Below are positions 16,603 through 24,232 of a DNA stretch of 64,000 nucleotides, in pieces (positions within the stretch are counted from its first letter, which is position 1; the number at the start of each line of letters is the position of its first letter). The DNA lies in the NCBI GenBank assembly GCA_016793885.1, contig JAEUHE010000061.1, forward strand, positions 1 to 64,000. The letters are read 5' to 3'. The position numbers and the translations under genes were made by a program. Origin of the DNA: Verrucomicrobiales bacterium (GTDB lineage Bacteria > Verrucomicrobiota > Verrucomicrobiia > Limisphaerales > UBA11320). The notes beneath the pieces were generated by a model. The model did not search any database and was not told the DNA's origin. It saw only the letters and a list, made by a program, of their open reading frames with translations.

Positions 16603-17822
16603 CAGAGCTCAAGGATGCCGAATATGTGATCGTGGGCGGCGGAGCGGTAGGGTGTGGAGTTGCATACACCCTGGCTGCCGCGGGCAAGCGGGACATTCTC
16701 CTGGTGGAACGGGCTTCGGATGTGGCCCAGGCGACGTCGTCCCAAGGCGCCGGCCTGTGTGGCCAGCCGCGGCCGAGTGAGGAACGCACCCGTCTGGCGA
16801 TGCACTCCGTCGCTACCTTTCGCGAGTTGCAGCGCGACCCTAAAGTGCAACCAGAATGGCACGAGGTGGGCTCGCTTCGAGTGGCCTTGACGGAGAAGCG
16901 CGCGGCTGAGCTTCGTGAGTTGAAACGAGTTGCTGACCGGGTGGGGCTGGAAACGGAGCTGATTGATGCGAAGGAGGCCCGGGTGCTTTGTCCGCCGCTT
17001 CAATTGCAGAAGGCCCAAGCGATCTTGTGGTGTCCCTCGGATGGCTACATGCGTCCGTATGCAGTAGCCAGTTCCTATGCCTATCAGGCGAGGAAGCTCG
17101 GTGTGAGCCTGGTGACCGACACCGTGGTTGAGGGAATTGTTTGCCGTGACGGCCGGGTGACGGGAGTCCGAACCAATCGGGGTCAGATCTCGTGCCGTTA
17201 CGTCATCAACGCGGCGGGAGCACATGCCTATCATGTGGCTCAGCTGGTTGGACTGGAGCTTCCCATTGTTCCGGTGCGCCACGAGTACTTTGTCACCATG
17301 GCGTTGTCGGGATGGACACCCGAGCTTCCGTGTTTTCGGGTTCCCGAGCTCACCCTTTATGGCCGGGCGTGTGATGGGGGGCTCTTGTTGGGTGGGTGGG
17401 AGAAACAGGCCCTGAACACGGATCCACGCAGCTACGCTTTGGCCGCTCAGCCGCCACCGGTCGAGCCGGACTGGCCGGTATTGCAGAGTTTTGAAGACGA
17501 TTTTGCGGCCCTGGTGCCAGAAGCCCGTGGGACCCAAAAATCTCGAGTGGGCAAGGGATGGCCCACCTTCACTCCCGATGGACGGTTTATCATTGGGGAG
17601 TCCTCGCGAGTCAAAGGCTTCGTCATGGCCGGAGGCTGCAATGCGCACGGGATCAGCGGTTCGGCGGGAATCGGCCGACTGCTCTTGGAGTCGTTGACGG
17701 ATCCCAAGCCTTCAGAGTATGTGCGCAGCCTGAGTCCGGATCGATTTACCGAGACGACCTGGACGTGGGAAGATGCCCGGCGGCAAGCGGCTCATGTGTA
17801 CGAGACCTACTACGGAGTCTGA
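16599..17822 (+). CDS. FAD-dependent oxidoreductase (DAAO/sarcosine-dimethylglycine dehydrogenase-like)
   Basis: 407 aa. The ATG at 16599 overlaps the upstream stop codon (ATGA), so translation is coupled to the Rieske oxygenase; the open frame further upstream is only a shadow of that gene. The dinucleotide-binding fold is at the N-terminus: VIVGGGAVGCGVA (10-22) followed by LLVERA. 'TSSQGAGLCGQP' after it matches the FAD-contacting loop of the DAO family. Near the C-terminus 'GFVMAGGCNAHGISGSAGIGR' is the second FAD motif of SoxB/DMGDH-type enzymes. There is no folate-binding GcvT domain, unlike full dimethylglycine dehydrogenases. Likely reaction: oxidation of a methylated amine or amino acid (for example dimethylglycine or sarcosine) made by the oxygenase. 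Its last 13 bases overlap the convergent gene that ends at 17810. Confidence 0.87.
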   Translation: MTELKDAEYVIVGGGAVGCGVAYTLAAAGKRDILLVERASDVAQATSSQGAGLCGQPRPSEERTRLAMHSVATFRELQRDPKVQPEWHEVGSLRVALTEKRAAELRELKRVADRVGLETELIDAKEARVLCPPLQLQKAQAILWCPSDGYMRPYAVASSYAYQARKLGVSLVTDTVVEGIVCRDGRVTGVRTNRGQISCRYVINAAGAHAYHVAQLVGLELPIVPVRHEYFVTMALSGWTPELPCFRVPELTLYGRACDGGLLLGGWEKQALNTDPRSYALAAQPPPVEPDWPVLQSFEDDFAALVPEARGTQKSRVGKGWPTFTPDGRFIIGESSRVKGFVMAGGCNAHGISGSAGIGRLLLESLTDPKPSEYVRSLSPDRFTETTWTWEDARRQAAHVYETYYGV

Positions 17823-20329
17823 GCGGGCTCGTGGTAGGGTTTGCCGTTTCGGTACAGCTGGAGCAGTTGTTGGTTTCGGGAGAGGAGTACATCGTCTCCC
17901 GCCTGAGCGGCGAGGGCGCAGGCCTTTTCGGCGGTGGCAACGGCGTCGGCGAAGCGTCCGGCTTCGGCGTACGCGGCCGCCAGAGTGCCGACCAGGAACG
18001 TGCGTTGATAGCCGGTCAGTTCGCAAGCCCGCTCCGCGAGTTGGACTGCTTCCGCTCCTTGGCGCAGTGCGGGGTCAGGACCGGCAGCGAGCAACCAGGC
18101 TAGGTTGTTCAGGGCGTCAACGAAGTTGGGGTCTCTTTCCAAAGCAGAACGATAGCGAGCGATGGCGCCGACGAAATTCCCCTTTTGCGTCAGGTGAATC
18201 GCGTTCTCGATCAGCGACTTTCCTGGATCCACCTCCACCGCCGCGTTCGTGCGGGACCTCAGGATGGGGTAAATGCTGGCGAAGTCATCGGTCCACAGGC
18301 GAACTGTCTCGGGTTGCGTCTGGGCGGGCACTGCCGCCGAGCCGATCGATGGGTGACTCAGAAGGCTGGCCTGTTTCGTCAGGATCATCCAAACGGAATT
18401 CATCAGCCACCATTTGTCATCCGGAGCCTCGTCTCGGACCACGGCGGCTTGATAGCCCGCGTGCTGCGCTACTGCGGCGACCACTGGCTCCAGGTTCAGG
18501 TGGCGGTTGGAAATGTGGACCGCGATGACGCCGTTGGTTTTGAGGTGGCGTTCGTAGAGTTGGAAGGCCTCCTGAGTGAGAAGATGCATGGGAATCGCAT
18601 CGCTGCTAAAGGCATCCATCACCAACAGGTCAAAGTGCTGGGCGGGCTCCCGCTCCAACGTCAACCGGGCGTCGCCCAGGACGACATTCAGGGTCCCCTT
18701 GCAGTCGGAGAGGTAAGTGAAGTGATGTCGAGCCAGAGCCTCCACCTCCGGGTTTATCTCGTAGATGCGAAGCCCGTCCCCCGGGCGGGCATAGGTTGCA
18801 AGGGTCCCCACACCGAGGCCGATCACGCCGATCTGCCGAGTCTCAGCGGCCAAGGATCGGAAGGTCCGGCCGACGCCGCTGTTCTCTCCGTAGTAGGTGG
18901 TGGGCATGGCGCGGAGCGCGGGGTCGAGCAATTGCATTCCGTGGGCGGTGATCCCGTGGGTCAGCTTGAGAGCATACGATCCAGAGTGGCTGGGATCGAT
19001 TTTGAGGACGCTCAGAACGCCGTAAAAGTTCCGGGTCCTTCGGATCTGGTCTTGGCTCGAATCGTGCGCCTGGGCCCAGAGCGAGGCGGCAAGGCAAGCG
19101 ATCCCGGCCAATCCTCCCCCGAAGGTGTGCCAGCGCCAGCGACTGAAGCGTCCCCAGTCCGACGCCTGCAGCCAAGCGGTCAGGCTCAGTCCCGCACAAA
19201 GCAGTAATCCCCAGTGCAGCTCATAATAATCGGTGAAGATGAGCGGAGCTACCAAAGTCACCAACAGGCCACCCAGCGCGCCTCCGGCTGCCATCGTGAG
19301 ATAGAAGTGAGTGAGGTAAGCGGAGGACGGTCGAAGTCGATAGAGTTCTCCGTGGCACACCAGGCAGCAGATCAGCAGTCCGACTGCATAGACGCCAATT
19401 TGGACCGTCATGCTCAACTCTGAATCACCGAACAGCACCCAGCAGAGAGCAGTCAGGGATGCGACGAGGGCGATCCCGAAAGGCATCCGTTGGTACCATC
19501 GAGGGCTGTCGAAGCAGATGATGAAGCTGAGCAGGTACAGCGCCAGCGGCACCACCCAGAGCAACGGGATAACCGTGACGTCCTGGCACAGTTTGTTTGT
19601 GGTGGCGAGCAAGAGCAGCGAGGCACAAGCGGGCAGGAGGAGCCAGAGCGACCAGGTGAGGAACGGGGGGCGCGATTCCTCTCCGCTGGGTGTTCTCGGG
19701 AGAGTCGCTTGGGCACCTTCCTGCGGGGAGGTGGCAGGAGGTGCGTTGGACGCTCGCCAGACAGAGCGGGCGGCGAATCCGCTGCTGATAACGAAGGCAC
19801 AGAGCCCCCAGGACCAGATGCTGGCCTGGGTAATTCGCGAAAAGGTGGACTCGAAGTAGAAAGGGTAGCTGAGCAATGCCAACAGAGAGCCGGCGTTGGA
19901 CAAGGCGTAGAGGCGGTAGGGGGAGGCGCCCGGGCTGACCAGGCTAAACCAGTGTTGCATCAACGGACCGGTCGCCGAGAGTGCGAAGTAGGGAAGCCCG
20001 ACGCAGGCTGCCAGGAGCAGCAGGATCTGAATTCGAGGATCTCCTACTGCTTGCGGCTTCCAGCTGTCCGAGGGGACAACGGGTAGCAGGCACAGGGCGA
20101 GTCCGAGCAAGAGGTGATGAACGAGCACTTGTCGACGTGGGGAGTTCCAGCGCGAAAGCAGATGGGCATACGCATACCCGGCGAGCAGCAGGAGCTGAAA
20201 GAACAGCATGCAGGTGCTCCAAATCCCGGGGCCTCCACCAAACCACGGAAGGATGTACTTCCCGATCATCGGCTGGACCTGGAACAACAGGAAGGCTCCC
20301 AAAAAGATGGTGAGGGCAAAAATCGGCAT
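17810..20329 (-). CDS. Multi-spanning membrane protein fused to spermidine synthase-like and TPR domains
   Basis: 839 aa. Res 1-~440 hold about a dozen hydrophobic segments, starting MPIFALTIFLGAFLLFQVQPMIGKYI, the signature of 'fused MFS/spermidine synthase' proteins. Then follows a SAM-type methyltransferase/SpeE-like fold: GLGVGTLA near res 500, an acidic YEINPE strand, GDAR, and DAFSSDAIP. Res ~690-800 form three or four TPR helices (ALNNLAWLLA, AAAYAEAGRFADA). Classical spermidine synthases have the same fold, but membrane-fused versions have not been shown to make spermidine. The TPR tail suggests protein partners. The 3' end overlaps the convergent oxidoreductase gene by 13 bp. ATG 20329 starts right at the first membrane segment. 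Confidence 0.83.
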   Translation of the reverse strand: MPIFALTIFLGAFLLFQVQPMIGKYILPWFGGGPGIWSTCMLFFQLLLLAGYAYAHLLSRWNSPRRQVLVHHLLLGLALCLLPVVPSDSWKPQAVGDPRIQILLLLAACVGLPYFALSATGPLMQHWFSLVSPGASPYRLYALSNAGSLLALLSYPFYFESTFSRITQASIWSWGLCAFVISSGFAARSVWRASNAPPATSPQEGAQATLPRTPSGEESRPPFLTWSLWLLLPACASLLLLATTNKLCQDVTVIPLLWVVPLALYLLSFIICFDSPRWYQRMPFGIALVASLTALCWVLFGDSELSMTVQIGVYAVGLLICCLVCHGELYRLRPSSAYLTHFYLTMAAGGALGGLLVTLVAPLIFTDYYELHWGLLLCAGLSLTAWLQASDWGRFSRWRWHTFGGGLAGIACLAASLWAQAHDSSQDQIRRTRNFYGVLSVLKIDPSHSGSYALKLTHGITAHGMQLLDPALRAMPTTYYGENSGVGRTFRSLAAETRQIGVIGLGVGTLATYARPGDGLRIYEINPEVEALARHHFTYLSDCKGTLNVVLGDARLTLEREPAQHFDLLVMDAFSSDAIPMHLLTQEAFQLYERHLKTNGVIAVHISNRHLNLEPVVAAVAQHAGYQAAVVRDEAPDDKWWLMNSVWMILTKQASLLSHPSIGSAAVPAQTQPETVRLWTDDFASIYPILRSRTNAAVEVDPGKSLIENAIHLTQKGNFVGAIARYRSALERDPNFVDALNNLAWLLAAGPDPALRQGAEAVQLAERACELTGYQRTFLVGTLAAAYAEAGRFADAVATAEKACALAAQAGDDVLLSRNQQLLQLYRNGKPYHEPAQTP

Positions 20330-20584
20330 GGTGGCTCAGGAGTGCCTGGTGATGCAGAGGTTGGTTCGGCACCCGCGTTGCCTCGGGTCCAGAATGAAAA
20401 TGCGGCCGGCTGCGGTCATGATTCCAGACCAGTGAGGAGCGATTGGGGTCGGGTGACAAGAAGAAACCGCGAACCAAGGAGGCGTTCTTCGAGTCCCTGG
20501 TCTGGAAGCTGCTTTGCTCCGGATAAGCAGATCACTCATGGAAAAGATGAGACTCAACCAGTGGTCTGGCGTAGAAAATTGACC

Positions 20585-21550
20585 ATGCGGGACATTTCGC
20601 CACTCAAAGATCAAATCTCGGCACTGTACGAGAAGTATAAGGACGACGATGAAGGGGACATCGCCACCTACATCCCCGAGCTCGGGAAAGCGAATCCGGC
20701 CGATTTTGGCATCAGCCTCGCGACGGTTTCCGGGGAAGTGTTTTCGGTGGGCAATTGTCAGCAGGAGTTCACGATCCAGTCCATTTGCAAGCCTATGGCG
20801 TTCTTAATGGCCTTGGAGAGGCACGGACGTGAAAAGACACTGCAGCATGTGGGGATCGAACCCAGCGGTGATCCTTTCAACTCCATTGAGTTGGACCCGA
20901 AGCACGGGCGCCCTAGGCCCTTTAATCCGATGGTGAACGCCGGAGCTATCTCGGTTGCCTCGCTCATCAAAGGCCCAGGGGGCACCGGGGTGGCGGAGTA
21001 TGTGCAGCGGCTGGGACTGGCGGCGGGAAGAACACTGCGAATCGACGAGGCGGTTCGGGATTCCGAATCCGCTACCGGGCATCGCAACCGTGCAATCGCC
21101 TGGCTGATGCGCAATTTTGACATCATTGACGAGGAAGTGGACCAAACGTTGGATCAGTATTTCTCTCAGTGTTCGGTGTTGGTGAACTGCGCGGATTTGG
21201 CTCTGATTGGAGCTACTTTGGCGAACACGGGTGAGAACCCGGTGACTCAGAAGGATGTCTTCAACGTGCAGTATGTTAAGGATGCCTTGGCGGTGATGTT
21301 TACCTGTGGCATGTATGACTACGCGGGCGAGTGGGCCTATCGGGTGGGGGTGCCGGCCAAGAGCGGTGTGAGTGGGGGGATCATGGCGGTGGTGAACCGT
21401 CAACTGAGCATTGCGGTCTATTCGCCGCGCTTGGACACCCGCGGTAACAGCGTGCGTGGCATCAAGGTGTGTACCGAGCTTTCCAACGAGTTTGGACTGC
21501 ACGCCTTCGACTTCATGAATGTCGGTTCAAACTTTATTGGGGCGATGTGA
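20585..21550 (+). CDS. glsA: Glutaminase A
   Basis: 321 aa from ATG 20585, a length normal for the GlsA/GlsB family; the in-frame extension back to 20114 is antisense to the neighbouring gene and unlikely. Hydrolyses L-glutamine to glutamate and ammonia in the cytoplasm. It has the serine-dependent beta-lactamase-like fold with the catalytic S66-I-C-K69 (usual SISK), NPMVNAGAI, the tyrosine segment of the active site in 'CGMYDYAGEWAYRVGVPAKSG', and the C-terminal 'VSGGIMAVVN'. Cys68 replaces the usual Ser between the two catalytic residues and should be tolerated. It is divergent from the membrane/SpeE-like gene (255 bp apart) and converges on the aldolase gene. Confidence 0.93.
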   Translation: MRDISPLKDQISALYEKYKDDDEGDIATYIPELGKANPADFGISLATVSGEVFSVGNCQQEFTIQSICKPMAFLMALERHGREKTLQHVGIEPSGDPFNSIELDPKHGRPRPFNPMVNAGAISVASLIKGPGGTGVAEYVQRLGLAAGRTLRIDEAVRDSESATGHRNRAIAWLMRNFDIIDEEVDQTLDQYFSQCSVLVNCADLALIGATLANTGENPVTQKDVFNVQYVKDALAVMFTCGMYDYAGEWAYRVGVPAKSGVSGGIMAVVNRQLSIAVYSPRLDTRGNSVRGIKVCTELSNEFGLHAFDFMNVGSNFIGAM

Positions 21551-21749
21551 TGAGTGATGGGTGACGAGTGACGAGTGACGAGTGACGAGTGACGAGGTCG
21601 TCGGTCGTAATCGTAATCGTAATCGTAATCGTAATCGTCCCTCGTCAGTGGTCAGTGGTCAGTGGTCAGTCGCCCGAGTTGCGAATGAGTTGTTCATTTT
21701 CCACACAACTCATCACTCGTCACTCGTCACTCATCACTCATCACTCATC
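21549..21749. repeat. Long inverted repeat enclosing hexamer and heptamer tandem repeats
   Basis: The 37-bp arm 21549-21585 is the reverse complement of 21713-21749 with two mismatches. It starts inside the glutaminase stop codon. Within and beside it are GTGACGA x5 (21561-21595), TCGTAA x5 (21605-21634) and GTCAGTG x3.9 (21644-21670). The arms are themselves built from GAGTGA(T/C) words, so the inverted symmetry may come from opposite-strand copies of one microsatellite. No coding capacity. It could fold as a very long hairpin in either transcript. Confidence 0.85.
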
Positions 21750-21769
21750 CGTCGGGAGACCTCGACGAT

Positions 21770-21810
21770 CGCACACTGCTCAGCTTCTTTTCGGACCTGA
21801 GCAGTGTGCG
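21770..21810. terminator. Perfect 14-bp hairpin between convergent genes
   Basis: CGCACACTGCTCAG (21770-21783) pairs perfectly with 21797-21810, 13-nt loop. It is centred 20-60 bp past the 3' end of the aldolase gene and downstream of the glutaminase gene, so it can serve both. T-tracts are poor, so it is a bidirectional terminator only by position and stem strength. Confidence 0.65.
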
Positions 21811-21830
21811 GTTGGTTCCCAATCCGGTCG

Positions 21831-22895
21831 TTACGCGATGGTGATATCCTTGTCCAGGTAGACGTCTTGGATGAGGTTTAGGAGCTTGGCGCCTTCTTTC
21901 ATCGGACGTTGGAAGGCTTTTCGGCCCGAGATCAAACCCATGCCTCCGGCCCGTTTATTGATCACGGCAGTCATGACGGCTTCAGCAAAATCGTTTTCTC
22001 CTGAGGCCCCGCCTGAGTTGATGAGCCCCGCTCGACCCATGTAGCAGTTGGCGACTTGGTAGCGGCAGAGGTCGATGGGATGATCCGAGGTGAGCTGGCT
22101 GTAGATGCGCTCGTCCAGTTTGCCGTAACTCGATCCTCCGCTATTGAGTGCCTTGAAGCCTCCGTTGTTCTCGGGGAGCTTCTGTTTGATGATGTCCGCC
22201 TGGATGGTCACTCCTAGATGGTTGGCTTGTCCCGTCAGATCGGCGCTGACGTGGTAGTCTTTATCCTTTTTGAAGGCATTGTTCCGGAGGTAGCACCAGA
22301 GAACTGTAGCCAGGCCATGATCGTGGGCGGCAGCGAAGGCCTGAGCTACTTCTACGATTTGCCGACCACTGTTCTCCGATCCAAAGTAGATGGTGGCTCC
22401 GATAGCCGCGGCCCCCATGTCGGCGGCTTCCTTGATGGTTCCGAAGAGGATTTGATCGGCCTTGTTCGGGTAGGTAAGCAGCTCGTTGTGGTTGATCTTA
22501 ACCATGAACGGGATTTTGTGGGCATACTTGCGTGCCACGGTGCCGAGCACGCCATAGGTGGACGCGACGGCGTTGCATCCCCCTTCGATGGCGAGTTTGA
22601 CGATGTTTTCCGGATCAAAGTAAACCGGGTTCTTCGCAAAGCTAGCTCCGGCGGAGTGTTCGATTCCCTGGTCCACGGGCAAGATAGACAGGTAGCCGGT
22701 GCCGCTCAGGCGCCCACTGCGAAAGAGGCGTTCCAGATTTCCGAGCACCCGGTTGCTCCGATCCGAAGCCGACCAGACCCGGTCGATGAAGTCGCCGCCT
22801 GGCAGGTGGAGCATGGAGCTGGGAACGGTCTTGGATTGGTGTTTGAGGAGGCCGTCGGCCTTGTCGCCGAGCAATTGAAGGAGTTCAGAATTCAT
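21831..22895 (-). CDS. fbaB: Class I fructose-bisphosphate aldolase, DhnA/FbaB type
   Basis: 354 aa, almost exactly the length of E. coli FbaB. Catalyses reversible cleavage of fructose-1,6-bisphosphate to dihydroxyacetone phosphate and glyceraldehyde-3-phosphate through a lysine Schiff base, with no metal. Key segments: [14 protein letters not shown] (res ~70-83), KINHNE (133-138), ADIIK237QKL with K237 the probable Schiff-base lysine, and 'SGG...GENDF' phosphate-binding region near 297-306. The archaeal-type class I enzyme serves glycolysis or gluconeogenesis. The start ATG (22893-22895) is preceded not by a ribosome site but by a GAACTT hexamer repeat. Confidence 0.93.
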   Translation of the reverse strand: MNSELLQLLGDKADGLLKHQSKTVPSSMLHLPGGDFIDRVWSASDRSNRVLGNLERLFRSGRLSGTGYLSILPVDQGIEHSAGASFAKNPVYFDPENIVKLAIEGGCNAVASTYGVLGTVARKYAHKIPFMVKINHNELLTYPNKADQILFGTIKEAADMGAAAIGATIYFGSENSGRQIVEVAQAFAAAHDHGLATVLWCYLRNNAFKKDKDYHVSADLTGQANHLGVTIQADIIKQKLPENNGGFKALNSGGSSYGKLDERIYSQLTSDHPIDLCRYQVANCYMGRAGLINSGGASGENDFAEAVMTAVINKRAGGMGLISGRKAFQRPMKEGAKLLNLIQDVYLDKDITIA

Positions 22896-22897
22896 GA

Positions 22898-22920
22898 GTT
22901 CAAGTTCAAGTTCAAGTTCG
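22898..22920 (-). repeat. Hexamer repeat directly upstream of the aldolase start
   Basis: On the minus strand GAACTT is repeated about 3.8 times and ends two bases before the ATG, exactly where a ribosome-binding site should be. Copy-number change would alter spacing or leader length without changing the protein. Confidence 0.75.
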
Positions 22921-23299
22921 TCAAACCGTGTGGGCGTTGTTACATCGCTAAACGACTGCCGGCAAGGGCATACTAACCACGCCGTCTTCGAAAGCCAAAC
23001 GGTAAACGGCAGTGAGGCCTCGCCGGTGAACGCTTAGGCCCGATTCCTCCTCGTGCCGGTGAAAGCGTCTGAAGATCCGGGTGGTTTGCCGCTCTGCGCC
23101 CATCCGCGCAAGACTCAGGTCCACCTCAACTTGCTCAACTGGGGGCTGGAAACAGCCGATGGAAGCAGGAATGGACTTGGGGAGAGCCACGCACTCATGG
23201 TTTCAATGCTGCCAATTCATCCAGAGGTGGAAGCATCGGCCTTCCAGCCGTTCTTGGCGCTGTCCCGAGTGGTTGTCCGGAACAGGACTGCTGCCTTGG
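22921..23299. other. ~380-bp gap upstream of the CsgG-like operon
   Basis: No gene is convincing here. A minus-strand GTG frame (22948-23190, 80 aa) and plus-strand frames leading into the next gene lack family resemblance. The region should hold the promoter of the 23300-29959 operon and of the aldolase gene. Confidence 0.4.
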
Positions 23300-24223
23300 A
23301 TGCTGCTTCCCCTCTTGCTACTCGAATGCCGTTCCCTCGCGGACACCGGATCGATCACCGTAGCCATACTGGACTTCGAGTCCAAGGAGGATGCGATTCG
23401 CGATGCGGGGGCGAAGTTTTCAGCGGTTGTGGCGGCTCATCTGAGCGCGAGTTCGAAAGTGTGGCTGGTGGAGCGAGCCGAGCTGGCTCTTTTGCTGAAG
23501 GAACAAGCAAAGGGTCTCTCGGGCACAGTCACCCCTGAGAGCGCCGCCAGGATCGGCCATCTCACCGGTGCCAAAGTGCTGGTGAGCGGCAAGGTGGTGC
23601 GCATCGGGGCGGACTATCTGATCGTCGCGAAGGTCATGGGCAGCGAGACGGGCCGCACGTTTGGCGAAACGGTTCGGGGTAAGGCCGTCGACGCCTACAC
23701 AACGGTGGCTGAGGAACTCAGTCGAAAGCTGCTGGCGGCAATTGAGGTTAGTGCCGACCAGTTGGTTGCGCCGCCTCCGACCGCGACCGACCATCAGAAG
23801 CTCCTGCTTGAACGACTGGGAGCCAAGGCGAGGCCGACCGTTTCCATTTTGATTCCGGAACAGCATTCCGGGTCACCCGTCAACGACCCGGCCGCCCAGA
23901 CCGAAATTTCATGGTGGCTGACCCAGACCGGGTTTGGGGTGGTGAACACGACCCGTTCAGGTGAGGCGGATGTTCAGATTTCCGGCGAGGCTTTCAGCGC
24001 GTTTTCGACGCGCAACGGCAGCTTGGTGTCCTGCCGAGCTCGGGTTGAGCTCAAAGCTGTCGATCGCCGAGGAACAGTCCTTTACGCGGATCGAGAGACC
24101 TCGGTTTTCGTCGACAACACCGAGCAAACAGCTGCTAAAGGTGCACTCCAGCGTGCAGCCGCTTCACTATCGCTCCGTTTACTTCCCGCGCTGGTTAACT
24201 CGGGTAGCTCCACGAACCGCTGA
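23300..24223 (+). CDS. Exported CsgG/TolB-N-like protein, first gene of a three-gene operon
   Basis: 307 aa from ATG 23300, which opens a hydrophobic leader (MLLPLLLLEC); upstream ATGs in the same frame only add Arg/Cys-rich sequence. Res ~19-150 fit the CsgG/FlgO/TolB-N type: ITVAILDFESKED, then WLVERAELALLLKEQ, then 'GAKVLVSGKVVRIGADYLIVAKVM'. These domains sit in periplasmic or outer-membrane-associated assembly and secretion factors. Res ~180-300 form a second alpha/beta domain (VSILIPEQ...VQISGEAF). C10 follows LLLLE, which is not a good lipobox, so lipidation is doubtful. The next gene starts 9 bp downstream and has a related N-terminus with the same VERAEL-LLKE motif. The role is unknown; an exported sensor or assembly platform is a guess. 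Confidence 0.72.
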   Translation: MLLPLLLLECRSLADTGSITVAILDFESKEDAIRDAGAKFSAVVAAHLSASSKVWLVERAELALLLKEQAKGLSGTVTPESAARIGHLTGAKVLVSGKVVRIGADYLIVAKVMGSETGRTFGETVRGKAVDAYTTVAEELSRKLLAAIEVSADQLVAPPPTATDHQKLLLERLGAKARPTVSILIPEQHSGSPVNDPAAQTEISWWLTQTGFGVVNTTRSGEADVQISGEAFSAFSTRNGSLVSCRARVELKAVDRRGTVLYADRETSVFVDNTEQTAAKGALQRAAASLSLRLLPALVNSGSSTNR

Positions 24224-24232
24224 TTCCCTACC

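Noticed and set aside
21561-21670. CRISPR-like look of the regular repeats
   Set aside because: Units are 6-7 bp and directly contiguous with no spacers, and no cas gene is near; they are microsatellites.
21582-21800. Arg-Asn repeat peptide read from the TCGTAA repeats
   Set aside because: It is the translation of a microsatellite with no start signal or homology.
22948-23190. 80-codon minus-strand frame starting at GTG
   Set aside because: No ribosome site, no family resemblance and poor fit to flanking promoters; kept as intergenic.
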